Of a stretch of DNA of 28,732 bases, positions 7,666 through 16,138 are shown in pieces. How positions within the stretch are numbered: position 1 is the stretch's first letter; each line of letters starts with the position of its first letter. A program made the position numbers and the translations under genes. Below the pieces are notes generated by a model. That model searched no databases and was not told the DNA's origin. It saw nothing but the letters and a program-made list of their open reading frames with translations. Source of the stretch: Nitrospirota bacterium (GTDB taxonomy: Bacteria > Nitrospirota > Nitrospiria > Nitrospirales > UBA8639); assembly GCA_029865515.1 (NCBI GenBank), contig JAOUGQ010000004.1, positions 1 through 28,732 of the forward strand. The letters are read 5' to 3'.

Positions 7666-8248
7666 GTTCCCACCTTGGCAACCATTTGTCATTCCATTCC
7701 ATGAGTGCTTTTCGGGTTTGGATTTCGACCTTGCTAATGTTGCCTTTTAATAAGTCCGCTTTCCGGTAAATGCGTCTTTGATAATCAGCTTCCATCTGAA
7801 CGATAAACTTCTGGTCAGATGGTTCATGTCTTAATGTTTTATTAAGGGTCCAAAACATTCTCCACTCCCAATCCACTGAAAAATTTGGCTCATCCTCATC
7901 CAATCCGCGGACCCACCGGTTCATGGTCCCCAGTTCTGTATTGCCTTGTTTATGTTTAGGGGGGGCGGAGCCAAAAATTCTTGAATAATACAGCCGGCGA
8001 AAATTGGGTTTGGGAATATTCAAATCTTTCGAGGAAACATAGCTCGTTGTTCCGTCGCGATGGGTGACCAAAATCCCTTTTCCATATTTATTGTTATCCC
8101 AGACCTTGGCCGAAATCGTTTCGCTGGGTTCGTATACGCTATACATGGGAACCCAGGTGAGTGGAAAGCGATCGATCCGAAAAATAACTGCAGCCCACAC
8201 GACGATCAAATACAGGACAATAATGACATTGACCGTTCGGCGACTCAC
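7652..8248 (-). CDS. Single-pass membrane partner of the HTTM protein
   Basis: The 198-residue protein starts with an uncleaved-looking anchor (VNVIIVLYLIVVWAAVIF, about residues 6-23). This is followed directly by RIDRFPLTWVPMYSVYEP. A motif of the form FPxTWxPMYS after the anchor recurs, from memory, in small proteins encoded next to HTTM genes. The remainder is hydrophilic and rich in Arg, Trp and Tyr, probably on the outer face of the inner membrane. It is the first gene of the HTTM unit and its stop overlaps the HTTM start. No enzymatic motif is visible. Confidence 0.7.
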   Translation of the reverse strand: MSRRTVNVIIVLYLIVVWAAVIFRIDRFPLTWVPMYSVYEPSETISAKVWDNNKYGKGILVTHRDGTTSYVSSKDLNIPKPNFRRLYYSRIFGSAPPKHKQGNTELGTMNRWVRGLDEDEPNFSVDWEWRMFWTLNKTLRHEPSDQKFIVQMEADYQRRIYRKADLLKGNISKVEIQTRKALMEWNDKWLPRWEHEQL

Positions 8249-8506
8249 GGGAGATTTTTCCTTTCGGGGCAGAGTGAGAAGATGGTAAAGGATTTTCCTT
8301 CTCCAGGAAAGGAGGGGAATATTTATGCGCTATTATCCCCGAAAAAGTAGCACATCACAAGAATGAAAAAAAGAATAAGGAGATGGTTTCCACTTTTGTT
8401 TTCGGTATGATGAGCTGGGGATTGGCAATCAGGATATTTTTCGGGGCGTGGCTTTAGCCTTTTTGGCTTTACGAGAGGGAAAGACAGTCATAGGTATTTT
8501 TTCTGT

Positions 8507-9811
8507 ATGACGTTTTCGCTGTCACATGTTCTGCATCCTGCGCTGAGTCGTGTCGTACTTGTGGAGCGAGAAGAAATTCCTGCCCTGCTGTGGTCGTTTG
8601 CCTATTTCTTTTGTGTGCTGGCGGCCTACTACATTCTTCGTCCCGTTCGTGACGAAATGGGAGTTCTATCAGGAGCTCACAAGCTTCCATGGTTGTTTTC
8701 TGCCGTGTTTTTTACCATGCTGGCCGTCATCCCTCTGTTTGGATGGGTGGCGGGCCATTTCCCCATTCGTCGGTTGTTGCCAACGGTGTATGGGTTTTTC
8801 ATCCTGAATCTATTGGCGTTTTTTGTGGCCTTACAAAGTGGATTGGGGTTGCAGGCAATCGGGCCGATTTTTTTCGTGTGGTTGAGCGTGTTTAATTTGT
8901 TTATCGTGTCGGTGTTTTGGAGTTTTATGGCCGATGTGTTTCCGACAGATGCGGCCCGTCGACTGTTTGGCTGTATTTCCGCAGGAGGCAGTCTTGGGGC
9001 CATGACTGGTCCGTTTATTACGGCTATGCTTGTGAAAGGTGTCGGAGTTCAGGGCCTCTTGGTGGTGTCAGGGATGTTTTTATTGTTCGCGGTTGGATGC
9101 ATTGTGGCCTTACTAAAGTGGTATCACGCATACCATGGCACTGATTTGGGACGCACACATCTGTCGACTGCAAAGGACACAGATGCCGCTCCACCAAGCA
9201 TGTGGGTCGGGGTGGTACGTATTGTTCGCTCGCCCTATTTGAGAGGCATTGCCTTGTATCTCATGTGTTACTCGGTGCTTTCCACTTTTTTGTACTCCCA
9301 GCAAACCATCCTGATTCCCGAAGTCATGCCGAATTCCGAAGATCGCATTCAATTGTTCGCGTCAGTCGATCTTGGCATCAATGTCCTGGCTTTTAGCCTG
9401 CAGTTTTTCGCCATAGGATGGTTGCTGACACGGTTCGGGGTCGTGGTCATGTTGGCCGTGATGCCCATTGTGTCGTTGATTGGATTCGGGGTGTTTGGTC
9501 TGGCGACGGTGTTGCCGGTCTTAATCGGGTTTGGAGTGTTGCGGCGGGCTGGAGAATTCTCCATTACCAAACCGACACGAGAAACGTTGTTTACCGTGGT
9601 GCCACGGGAAGAAAAATACCAAGCCAAAAATGTGATTGATACGGTGGTCCACCGAGGCGCAGATGCCACCGGAACGGGGATTGTTTCTATGTTCCATACG
9701 TGGGGAATGGGGTTGTCCCACATGGCCTTCGCAGCCATGCCGATAGCGGCCCTCTGGCTGGGAACGGGAATTTGGTTGGGAAAACGGCACGAAGCCATTC
9801 GACGAGGATAA
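8507..9811 (+). CDS. MFS transporter of the NTP/NDP exchange-like family
   Basis: The 434-residue product has about twelve membrane helices. It begins with the block YYILRPVRDEMG (41-52), which is typical of the bacterial MFS branch annotated as NTP/NDP exchange transporter-like. A central cytoplasmic loop separates the halves (about 215-235). Near the C-terminus lies GEFSITKPTRETLFTVVPRE, a conserved segment in this group. Substrate specificity is unknown; plastid and parasite relatives exchange ATP/ADP, but free-living relatives probably do not. It stands 258 bases from the divergent HTTM unit. The Shine-Dalgarno at 8507 is weak. Confidence 0.8.
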   Translation: MTFSLSHVLHPALSRVVLVEREEIPALLWSFAYFFCVLAAYYILRPVRDEMGVLSGAHKLPWLFSAVFFTMLAVIPLFGWVAGHFPIRRLLPTVYGFFILNLLAFFVALQSGLGLQAIGPIFFVWLSVFNLFIVSVFWSFMADVFPTDAARRLFGCISAGGSLGAMTGPFITAMLVKGVGVQGLLVVSGMFLLFAVGCIVALLKWYHAYHGTDLGRTHLSTAKDTDAAPPSMWVGVVRIVRSPYLRGIALYLMCYSVLSTFLYSQQTILIPEVMPNSEDRIQLFASVDLGINVLAFSLQFFAIGWLLTRFGVVVMLAVMPIVSLIGFGVFGLATVLPVLIGFGVLRRAGEFSITKPTRETLFTVVPREEKYQAKNVIDTVVHRGADATGTGIVSMFHTWGMGLSHMAFAAMPIAALWLGTGIWLGKRHEAIRRG

Positions 9812-9915
9812 TGGCTTTTGTTTGGTGATGGGCATGGTTGGGTCTACCGTGGTTCTGGCGGGGAGAGCATAATGTTGAAGCTGCTACCCTTACACAAGCC
9901 TATTGGAGCTATCAG

Positions 9916-10446
9916 ATGAGCGATGCGCTGTTTACCTATGGAACCTTGCAAATTCCCGAAGTGATGGAAGCTGTGGCTGGCCAGGTCTTGTCCTGGGTGG
10001 AGGCGGAAGCGCCGGGTTTTACGCAGTTCCGTTTTACGGACCGCATCTATCCGGGGATGGTTGCCCGAGAAGGTGCGACGACCCCGGGACGTGTCTATAC
10101 GGCTTTGAGTCGTCAGGCTTGGGAGCTTTTGGATCGATTTGAAGATCCAATTTATCGACGGAATCTAATTGAAGTTTGCCGGGCAGATGGCTCAAAGATG
10201 ACGGCTCATGCCTATGTCCTACCCGTCGACCAGCAACACCTGCTTTCTTCCGAGGTTTGGCAGATGGATTGGTTTATCCAAACCCATTTGGAAGGATACG
10301 TGAGTCGGTGTCGAGTATTTTACGAAATGATTACTTCTGGGCGGTTCTCCGGCTCTCTCTCGCGCGGGTCAGGGTTGCACCCTGCGGGAGAGAGCATCCC
10401 ATTGCCGGGAGAGGGAAGGGCCGCTTCTCAAAACGCTGAATCATGA
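9916..10446 (+). CDS. Gamma-glutamylcyclotransferase-like (AIG2/GGACT) protein
   Basis: The signature FTYGTLQ at residues 6-12 and LDRFEDPIYRR (72-82), with candidate catalytic Glu76, identify the gamma-glutamylcyclotransferase fold. This fold releases 5-oxoproline from gamma-glutamyl amines or peptides. The open frame begins at a TTG at 9838, but the ATG at 9916 has TTGGAGC upstream and the fold starts there, giving 176 residues. The last 35 residues (after about 140) are Ser/Gly/Pro-rich and encoded by a hairpin-forming sequence, so they are probably not part of the fold. The stop overlaps the next start (10443), which implies coupling. The physiological substrate is unknown. Confidence 0.8.
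   Translation: MSDALFTYGTLQIPEVMEAVAGQVLSWVEAEAPGFTQFRFTDRIYPGMVAREGATTPGRVYTALSRQAWELLDRFEDPIYRRNLIEVCRADGSKMTAHAYVLPVDQQHLLSSEVWQMDWFIQTHLEGYVSRCRVFYEMITSGRFSGSLSRGSGLHPAGESIPLPGEGRAASQNAES
10355..10394. repeat. REP-like imperfect hairpin inside a gene's 3' end
   Basis: Arms CTCTCTC (10355-10361) and GAGAGAG (10388-10394) enclose a second pair, CAGGG (10370-10374) and CCCTG (10380-10384). The CGGGAGAG wording resembles the REP-type repeats found between genes in many Gram-negative genomes. Here it is translated as the tail of the cyclotransferase-like protein. Confidence 0.45.
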
Positions 10447-10862
10447 TGAAGTCTTCCAATCGACCGCTCCTCATTGTGATGATCATTACAATGGTCATTT
10501 TTGGCGGGGCCTTGATCTATTTCACGATGGAGTATCTCGCGCAGGTCACACAGCCTGGCAATAGCCCCTCAGCTGAAGTCACGAGCCACCAAATCGGGAT
10601 GTGGATTTTGGTCGTGACGATGCTGGCAGGCATGCCGGCTGTGGGGTTTGGCGCGTATGTCATGTATGTCGGATCAAGAATTCGTGCCACGCAACAATGG
10701 CCTCCATCGGGGATGGGATTTCGGGCGAAGGCTCCCGTCCTGTTGGGCGATCGAGCGTTGCTTCTGGGGGCAGTGGTGATGGGGCTTGGGTTCGTGCTTG
10801 TCGTGTGCGGGTTGATCTTGCCGGTTGTTGGCTGGAAGCTAGGGAATGCTTTTCTCGAATGA
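10443..10862 (+). CDS. Small hypothetical membrane protein
   Basis: The 139-residue product has three hydrophobic segments: residues 9-28, about 51-76 and about 105-132. A short basic loop (SRIRATQQW) precedes the last. There is no recognisable domain. It overlaps the cyclotransferase-like gene by four bases (two tandem ATG codons at 10443 and 10446) and precedes the symporter by 66 bases, so it is probably in the same transcript. It may be a bilayer protein accessory to the symporter, which is inference only. Confidence 0.65.
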   Translation: MMKSSNRPLLIVMIITMVIFGGALIYFTMEYLAQVTQPGNSPSAEVTSHQIGMWILVVTMLAGMPAVGFGAYVMYVGSRIRATQQWPPSGMGFRAKAPVLLGDRALLLGAVVMGLGFVLVVCGLILPVVGWKLGNAFLE

Positions 10863-10928
10863 ACCGGGTTTCCGTTTTTGGTAGAGGGGGGGCGATAGCA
10901 CATAGGATCATGAGATGAGCCAAAAATT

Positions 10929-12851
10929 ATGACCGGGTGGGATTGGGCGATACTTGCGGCTTTCGTGATCTATGCCCTGCAAGCGGGGTTTCGAGAACGG
11001 GCGGCAGCGTCCCAAAATCTCGAAGAATATTTTCTTGCGGGCCGCAGTCTTTCCGGATGGAAGGCCGGGATAAGCATGGCGGCCACGCAATTTGCTGCCG
11101 ACACCCCATTGTTGGTGACCGGGCTGGTGGCCACGGCTGGCATTTTCGCATTGTGGCGATTGTGGATTTATGCCTTGGCCTTTCTCATGATGGGATTTCT
11201 GCTGGCTCCAAGTTGGCGGCGGGTCGGGGTGCTCACCGATGCCGAGCTGACGGAAGTGCGATATGGGCATGGGACGGCGGCCGTGTTGCGGGGCGTCAAA
11301 GCCATGTATTTTGGCACCATTGTCAATTGCACGGTCTTAGCCATGGTGCTGTTGGCGGCCACCCGCCTCGCGGAACCGTTTCTTCTCTGGAACCAGTGGC
11401 TTCCTGACGGTGTCTTTGAGGGGTTCGTTCACATCGTCAAATGGGCGGGTGTCCCGTTTACCGTTGGCGGGCTGGACGCGGAAAATGTGTGGGTCCGCTC
11501 CGCCAATAACCTCTTATCGATTGGCGCGATCGTATCGGTCACGGTGTTGTATTCCACCACCGGCGGGTTACGGAGTGTGGTGGCTACAGATCTGGTGCAA
11601 TTTGGGATCGGCATCGTGGCGAGTCTGGCGTTTGCCTGGGTGGTGGTAGATCACGTGGGGGGGCTGGCGTCCTTGACGCAACGCCTTCAGGAACAGTTCG
11701 GGGCTTCGGCGGGATATCCGCTGACCGGGAATGAACTGCTTGCCTTTACGCCATTCGGGGCCAAAGATGCGACCATAATGGTGCTATTGGTGTATGGATT
11801 TCAATGGTTGCTGCAAATGAATGCGGATGGGACCGGCTACCTGGCTCAACGATCCATGGCTTGTCGCAGTGATCACGATGCGAGAGTGGCTGCCGTGGTG
11901 TTTACGATCGCCCAAGTCATGCTTCGCAGTTTGATCTGGTTGCCCCTGGCGTTAGGATTGCTTGTGGTGTTTCCGCCACCGCCGGAGACCCTTGGTCCTC
12001 AGTTCATCGCGGCTCGTGAATTTACCTTTGTGCAAGGAATTCATGACCTCTTGCCGCCGGGAATCAAAGGGTTGATGGTGGTCGGGATGTTGGCGGCTTT
12101 GGCTTCAACCGTCGATACGCATTTGAATTGGGGGGCGTCCTATTGGACCAATGATCTCTATCGCCGGTTCATTTGTGAGGGCTGGCTGAAGCGCTCTCCT
12201 TCTCCTCGTGGGTTGGTCTGGGTCGCACGCGGGAGTAATTTGCTCATTCTGTTGATCGCACTGTGTATCCTCCCGTGGTTGTCATCTATTCAGACTGCCT
12301 GGCAAATTAGTTTATTGCTTGGGGCGGGGATGGGCGTCTTGTTGGTGCTTCGTTGGATCTGGTGGCGTGTGACGGCTTGGGGTGAATTGGCGTGTATTCT
12401 CGCATCGGTGATCATGGCGCCCTGGTTGTTGTGGGTCTTCCCGGGACAGCAGGAGGAAATGCGGCTATTGATCATGGGCATAGGAGCCGGCGTGATTGGT
12501 GTTACGGTGTCGTGGTTTACCGGACCGGAAGATTCCGATCGCTTGGAAACCTTTTACCGGCGCGCGCATCCTCCTGGATTTTGGGGACCTATCGAACAGC
12601 GGGTCCGGCCGGAGAACAGAGATAGTGCCAGGCGATTTTGGCGTGCCATGCTGGCGATGGGGCTCACGGCCTTTTCGATCTTTTGTTTACTTACGGGTAT
12701 TGGGTCCTGGTTGGTGGGAAGCCCCGCGCCTGGATGGATGCCCTGGCGAGAGGTGTGGATTGCCGGGTTGTTAGTGGTAGGCGTTGTGCTGTGCCCGGTT
12801 TGGATCAGATTGGGTTTTCGTCAACCGAATTGGGAAAGTAAGTCAAGGTAA
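10929..12851 (+). CDS. Sodium:solute symporter family transporter
   Basis: The 640-residue product has about 13-15 membrane helices. It contains the SSS signature near the N-terminus, LEEYFLAGRSLSGWKAG (about residues 32-48), and the unwound-helix region MAATQFAADTPLLV. Other family-like segments are YSTTGGLRSVVATDL and GMLAALASTVDTHLNWG. The family couples sodium entry to import of sugars, amino acids, carboxylates or vitamins; the substrate cannot be assigned. It is longer than typical members (about 500-550) through extra C-terminal helices and a charged loop near 535-565. It is followed three bases later by the SLOG-like gene. Confidence 0.85.
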   Translation: MTGWDWAILAAFVIYALQAGFRERAAASQNLEEYFLAGRSLSGWKAGISMAATQFAADTPLLVTGLVATAGIFALWRLWIYALAFLMMGFLLAPSWRRVGVLTDAELTEVRYGHGTAAVLRGVKAMYFGTIVNCTVLAMVLLAATRLAEPFLLWNQWLPDGVFEGFVHIVKWAGVPFTVGGLDAENVWVRSANNLLSIGAIVSVTVLYSTTGGLRSVVATDLVQFGIGIVASLAFAWVVVDHVGGLASLTQRLQEQFGASAGYPLTGNELLAFTPFGAKDATIMVLLVYGFQWLLQMNADGTGYLAQRSMACRSDHDARVAAVVFTIAQVMLRSLIWLPLALGLLVVFPPPPETLGPQFIAAREFTFVQGIHDLLPPGIKGLMVVGMLAALASTVDTHLNWGASYWTNDLYRRFICEGWLKRSPSPRGLVWVARGSNLLILLIALCILPWLSSIQTAWQISLLLGAGMGVLLVLRWIWWRVTAWGELACILASVIMAPWLLWVFPGQQEEMRLLIMGIGAGVIGVTVSWFTGPEDSDRLETFYRRAHPPGFWGPIEQRVRPENRDSARRFWRAMLAMGLTAFSIFCLLTGIGSWLVGSPAPGWMPWREVWIAGLLVVGVVLCPVWIRLGFRQPNWESKSR

Positions 12852-12854
12852 GGC

Positions 12855-13466
12855 TTGGAACTTGGACCTGTCACAATTCTGGCTTGTGCCGGACGTCGGA
12901 TTGACGCATCAGATGCCTCCATCAGTCGCTTTCCTTTAATCGAGTCAGACCGGGTTGGCCGGGAGGTGGAAGCCGTGCTACGAACACAGCGGGTCACCCT
13001 TGTGGTGAGTTCAGCCGCTTGCGGAGCAGATTTAATTGTATTACACGTCGCCCATCGCTTAGGAATCCGGACCCTGGTGGTTCTGCCCTTTTCACCCGAA
13101 CTATTTCGTCGCCACTCAGTCATGGATCGGCCATCAAGTGCGGCATGGGATTGGGGAAAGCTCTATGATCAGATGATTGAAAAGGTTCGCAAAGCAGGAG
13201 ATTTAAAAATTCTCAAGGGCACACCGGAGAGCCATTTGGGCTACCAGGCGGTTAATCGAGCGCTCGTTGCAGAAGCTATGGCCTTGGGAAAGCAAGAGTC
13301 TGCGCGTGGACGGGAAAGCAGCGGAATAGGGCTAGCGCAGGTCAAAGCGCTGATTATCTGGGATGGGGAGTCCCGTGGCCCACAAGATCTGACCATGCAT
13401 TTTTCGGAGGAGGCTTGCGCCCAGGGACTGCCTGTTTTAGAAATTTTCACCCTTGCATCTTCATAA
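12855..13466 (+). CDS. SLOG/DprA-like Rossmann-fold protein (putative nucleotide-ligand binder)
   Basis: The 203-residue product reads like a SLOG-superfamily Rossmann domain. An N-terminal strand ends in ACAGRRID (10-17). SSAACGADLIVLHVAHRLG (52-70) resembles the Gly-Ala-rich loop and helix of LOG/DprA-type proteins. This is followed by RTLVVLPFSPELFRR and by ALIIWDGESRGP (165-176), like the WDG-type loop of SLOG sensors. SLOG domains bind nucleotides or NAD-derived ligands in several defence and signalling proteins. Here family membership is inference from motif shape. The start is a TTG at 12855 preceded by AAGG-TAAGG; no upstream ATG or GTG fits. The patatin gene starts 13 bases after its stop. 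Confidence 0.6.
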   Translation: MELGPVTILACAGRRIDASDASISRFPLIESDRVGREVEAVLRTQRVTLVVSSAACGADLIVLHVAHRLGIRTLVVLPFSPELFRRHSVMDRPSSAAWDWGKLYDQMIEKVRKAGDLKILKGTPESHLGYQAVNRALVAEAMALGKQESARGRESSGIGLAQVKALIIWDGESRGPQDLTMHFSEEACAQGLPVLEIFTLASS

Positions 13467-13479
13467 AAAGGAGGCGGAC

Positions 13480-14646
13480 ATGCAGATTCGAACACGGGAC
13501 CAACATCTGTTTGGTCCAGGTCCGAAACGGATTTTGGCGTTGGATGGGGGAGGGGTGAGGGGAATTTTAACGTTGCAATATCTCAAACGCCTGGAAGCCC
13601 TGCTTCGCGAACGTTCAGGAAATGATCCGGCCTTTCGGTTGTCTCATTATTTTGATTTGATTGGAGGAACATCGACTGGCTCGATCATTGCGACGGGGCT
13701 GGCCTTGGGGTGGTCCGTTGAAAAGCTGGAGACTCTCTATAACGAACTTGCCGAACAGGTTTTTCAGAAATCCATCTGGCGACACGGAATTTTACAGGCC
13801 AAATTTCCCCGAACCCCTCTGATGAAAGTCCTGACGGCTCAATTTGAGGATCGAACGCTTGGCAGTGAAGATTTGCAAACGGGATTAATGATCATGACGA
13901 AACGGCTGGATACCGGTAGTCCCTGGCCGCTGATGAACAATCCCAAGGGGCGTTACTTTGATCCGGTTGTGAAAAGGGGCCGGACGATACCCAATAAGGA
14001 TTTTCTACTTCGGGAAGTGGTTCGAGCCAGTACGGCTGCTCCTCATTATTTCAACCCGGAACGATTGAAAATTTCCAGTGAGGCGGATGGAACTTTTATG
14101 GAAGGGGCCTTTGTGGACGGAGGCGTCAGCCCACACAATAACCCCGCCCTTCAGTTATTGATTATGGCGACGACAGAAGGGTTCGGCCTCAAATGGCCGA
14201 CGGGAGCCGACCAATTGTTATTGGTGTCGGTGGGAACCGGCGCCCAGGAAATTCGAATGTCCACACAGGAAATCATGGACATGTCTTCGGCCAAAGTGTC
14301 TCTCCAGGCCCTGACTTCTCTCATGAATGATTGTGATGCGATGAATCAAACGATCTTGCAGTGGATGTCTCGCAGTCCAACCGTTTGGAAGATTGATCGG
14401 GAAATCGGCGATTTGCAGGGGGATGTGATGGGTGGGAAGGAATTGTTTTCTTACTTGCGGTACAACGTGGTGCTGGATCGTGAATGGTTGCAGACTCATC
14501 TTCATGTGGATGTAAAGGCCAGTGAGGTCAAGGGCCTTCAGGAAATGGACAAGCCCAAAAACATGAGTAAGCTGGCCTTGCTTGGTGCGACCGCTTCACA
14601 AGTCCAAATCAAACCGGATCATTTTCCTGTGCAATTTGATATATGA
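13480..14646 (+). CDS. Patatin-like phospholipase
   Basis: Patatin hydrolases use a Ser/Asp dyad to cleave acyl lipids. The oxyanion loop DGGGVRG is at residues 22-28, the nucleophile elbow GTSTG at 63-67 (Ser65), and the catalytic Asp is in VDGGV (Asp213). All three are intact. No signal peptide is present, so the enzyme should be cytoplasmic or membrane-peripheral. The ATG at 13480 has AGGAGG at 13469-13474, which outranks an in-frame TTG at 13453. At 388 residues it is close to bacterial patatins such as CapV-like effectors, but no nucleotidyltransferase gene lies in this window. It is probably co-transcribed with the SLOG-like gene. Confidence 0.9.
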   Translation: MQIRTRDQHLFGPGPKRILALDGGGVRGILTLQYLKRLEALLRERSGNDPAFRLSHYFDLIGGTSTGSIIATGLALGWSVEKLETLYNELAEQVFQKSIWRHGILQAKFPRTPLMKVLTAQFEDRTLGSEDLQTGLMIMTKRLDTGSPWPLMNNPKGRYFDPVVKRGRTIPNKDFLLREVVRASTAAPHYFNPERLKISSEADGTFMEGAFVDGGVSPHNNPALQLLIMATTEGFGLKWPTGADQLLLVSVGTGAQEIRMSTQEIMDMSSAKVSLQALTSLMNDCDAMNQTILQWMSRSPTVWKIDREIGDLQGDVMGGKELFSYLRYNVVLDREWLQTHLHVDVKASEVKGLQEMDKPKNMSKLALLGATASQVQIKPDHFPVQFDI

Positions 14647-14758
14647 GAAGAGTTGTTTGGAGGGACGAGAAATGCCGGAGAAGATTTTTTGGCAAACACT
14701 CCGCTTCTGCTGGAAGAAAGAGTATTGAGGTCTTTGCCGGAGCAACGCGAGGAAGTTT

Positions 14759-14938
14759 TTATAAGGAGTCTTCAAAAAGAGCCTGGGCGTCGGCCCACAC
14801 CATCCCATCAGGAAGCCCTTGAATCCAAGCGCCGGCTTCATTGGCGGGACGATATGAATACGCTCTTCCAACTTTTTTGAGGATAACTTCCCTGCCATTC
14901 ACCCACGTTTCAATTGTTTCCATTTCGTCTGTCCACAT
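14759..14938 (-). CDS. Small hypothetical protein (59 residues)
   Basis: A 59-codon frame begins at the ATG at 14936-14938 behind a good GGGAGG site (spacing about six). The product starts MWTDEMETIETWVNGREV and continues with GKAYSY-like GRAYSYRPANEAGAW and GLPDGMVWADAQALF. The balanced, aromatic-rich composition looks constrained, unlike overlapping frames in the other direction. It is soluble with no Cys. It is convergent with the patatin gene and has no recognised family. It may be transcribed with the gene at 15245-15523. Confidence 0.6.
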   Translation of the reverse strand: MWTDEMETIETWVNGREVILKKVGRAYSYRPANEAGAWIQGLPDGMVWADAQALFEDSL

Positions 14939-15244
14939 AGCAGCCTCCCGATTTTCTATTTCTTACCTGGCAGGCTAGGTTAGGCTGAGAAATGATCGCA
15001 ATTCCTCGAAAGGCCTAACTGGATGTTCGCTTTTTTTTTGAAGCGGATGACAAAAAGGACCAGTCCAGTATTCGCGGCTATATATAAAGATCTTAAGCAA
15101 CTGACAACAAGAGGCGCGTGATTATTCTAATGTAAAGGTTGGGTGCCTTGCCTCCTCGAAAATATGAAACGTTCCTCGGGTGTTTTCTGAACAGGATGGC
15201 TGGCCTCTTCTTGATTTTTGGAGATCTGGGTTTGGTGACGGAGC
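14939..15244. other. Intergenic region, no gene seen
   Basis: This gap lies between two minus-strand genes. It contains a weak inverted repeat (GTTAGGC 14979-14985, GCCTAAC 15013-15019) and a run of nine T residues at 15031-15039. On the minus strand these could act as a leader or promoter region for the small gene at 14759. Nothing else is supported. Confidence 0.4.
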
Positions 15245-15523
15245 CTATGGTGTCGTGCCTGGTCCTTCAATTGAAGATGGCGGCGGTTCAATGATGGTTC
15301 CTTTCAGTAGCTCTGGAGGGTTGGTCTCATAGCGCTCTTTCAAGGTTTGGGTCACACAGAATTGCAGTTGCTTTAATTGGTCTTCGTTGAGCGAGTCTGG
15401 ATGTTCTGCAAAATCATGGGCGAGCTTTTGGCATTTTGGAACCTCTGTCTCACCCGTTTTGCCAAGGGCGAATCCAGAGAAAAAGATCAGCCAGAAAGAT
15501 GTCAAAAGTAATCCTGTTTTCAT
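15245..15523 (-). CDS. Small secreted hypothetical protein
   Basis: The 92-residue precursor has a standard signal peptide: MK, a hydrophobic core (GLLLTSFWLIFFSGF), and a likely cleavage after ALG. The mature part is hydrophilic, contains two Cys (31 and 56) able to form a disulfide, and ends in a Pro-rich tail (EPPPSSIEGPG). The ATG at 15523 follows a clear AGGAGG. No domain is recognised. It should be periplasmic or exported. Confidence 0.65.
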   Translation of the reverse strand: MKTGLLLTSFWLIFFSGFALGKTGETEVPKCQKLAHDFAEHPDSLNEDQLKQLQFCVTQTLKERYETNPPELLKGTIIEPPPSSIEGPGTTP

Positions 15524-16138
15524 ATTGCACCTCCTTTTGAAAATGACATGATAAGGGCGATCTCAAAATTTGAAGTAGTCTTATTTTACTAATGATCGGC
15601 ATGAAGTCGCTAAATTGTTGATTTTCGATTGGTTTGCCACGCTTGTTAGGCTTTTTCATTCCGGCAAGGCTTCCAGTTCCTCAGTTTTGGTTATTGCTAT
15701 TCACTAATGGCAAGACAGTTTTCTCCTTTGTCTTTGGAGACCACTCACACGGGAGAGCTTAACAAACTACCGTTTTGTCCAAGGGCTACCTTCCAATGAA
15801 AATGTGAATAAAATAAGATGGGTCCACTTGGCCCGAAGAAGGTCTGGATGCTCCGGCCTTCTTCAAAACGATTGTTTGTTTGCGAGGTTGCTTCGGTTCC
15901 GCTCATGGAGTGCAGGCAGTCATGAAACCGGATCCTGACAATTGAGGCGAACCCTCGGAAGAAGGGTGACATTTTCACACACAACAAAGCCCGACCTCTA
16001 AGGAGTCCGGCTTGAGCGAGGATTATGAATCCTCTCTCCTAGCCCGGGTTTGTACATTCTTGTAATACGGTGGAGCAGCGAGTTCGGCTTAGCCCTTACC
16101 GATGAAGAAATGAAATCCGGCTTGTCTTCCTTTTCTAA
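15524..16138. other. Intergenic region with one terminator-like hairpin
   Basis: This 615-base gap separates two minus-strand genes. It holds the hairpin at 15987-16013, which should end transcription of the lipoprotein gene at 16139, and presumably a promoter for the secreted-protein gene at 15245. A 53-codon frame inside it (from an ATG near 15908) lacks a ribosome site and is not called. Confidence 0.45.
15987..16013 (-). terminator. Hairpin terminator candidate for the BamE-like lipoprotein gene
   Basis: AAGCCCGAC (15987-15995) pairs with GTCCGGCTT (16005-16013), with one mismatch. It lies 126 bases downstream of the stop at 16139 on the minus strand. The flanking T-rich tail is weak (TTTGTTG). 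Two related hairpins occur downstream of other minus-strand genes here. Confidence 0.5.

Noticed and set aside
14653..14880. Plus-strand frame after patatin
   Set aside because: It begins at a TTG without a ribosome site and lies antisense to the better-supported 59-codon gene.
15745..15987. Minus-strand 80-codon frame
   Set aside because: It has no Shine-Dalgarno at any plausible start and abuts the terminator of the upstream gene.
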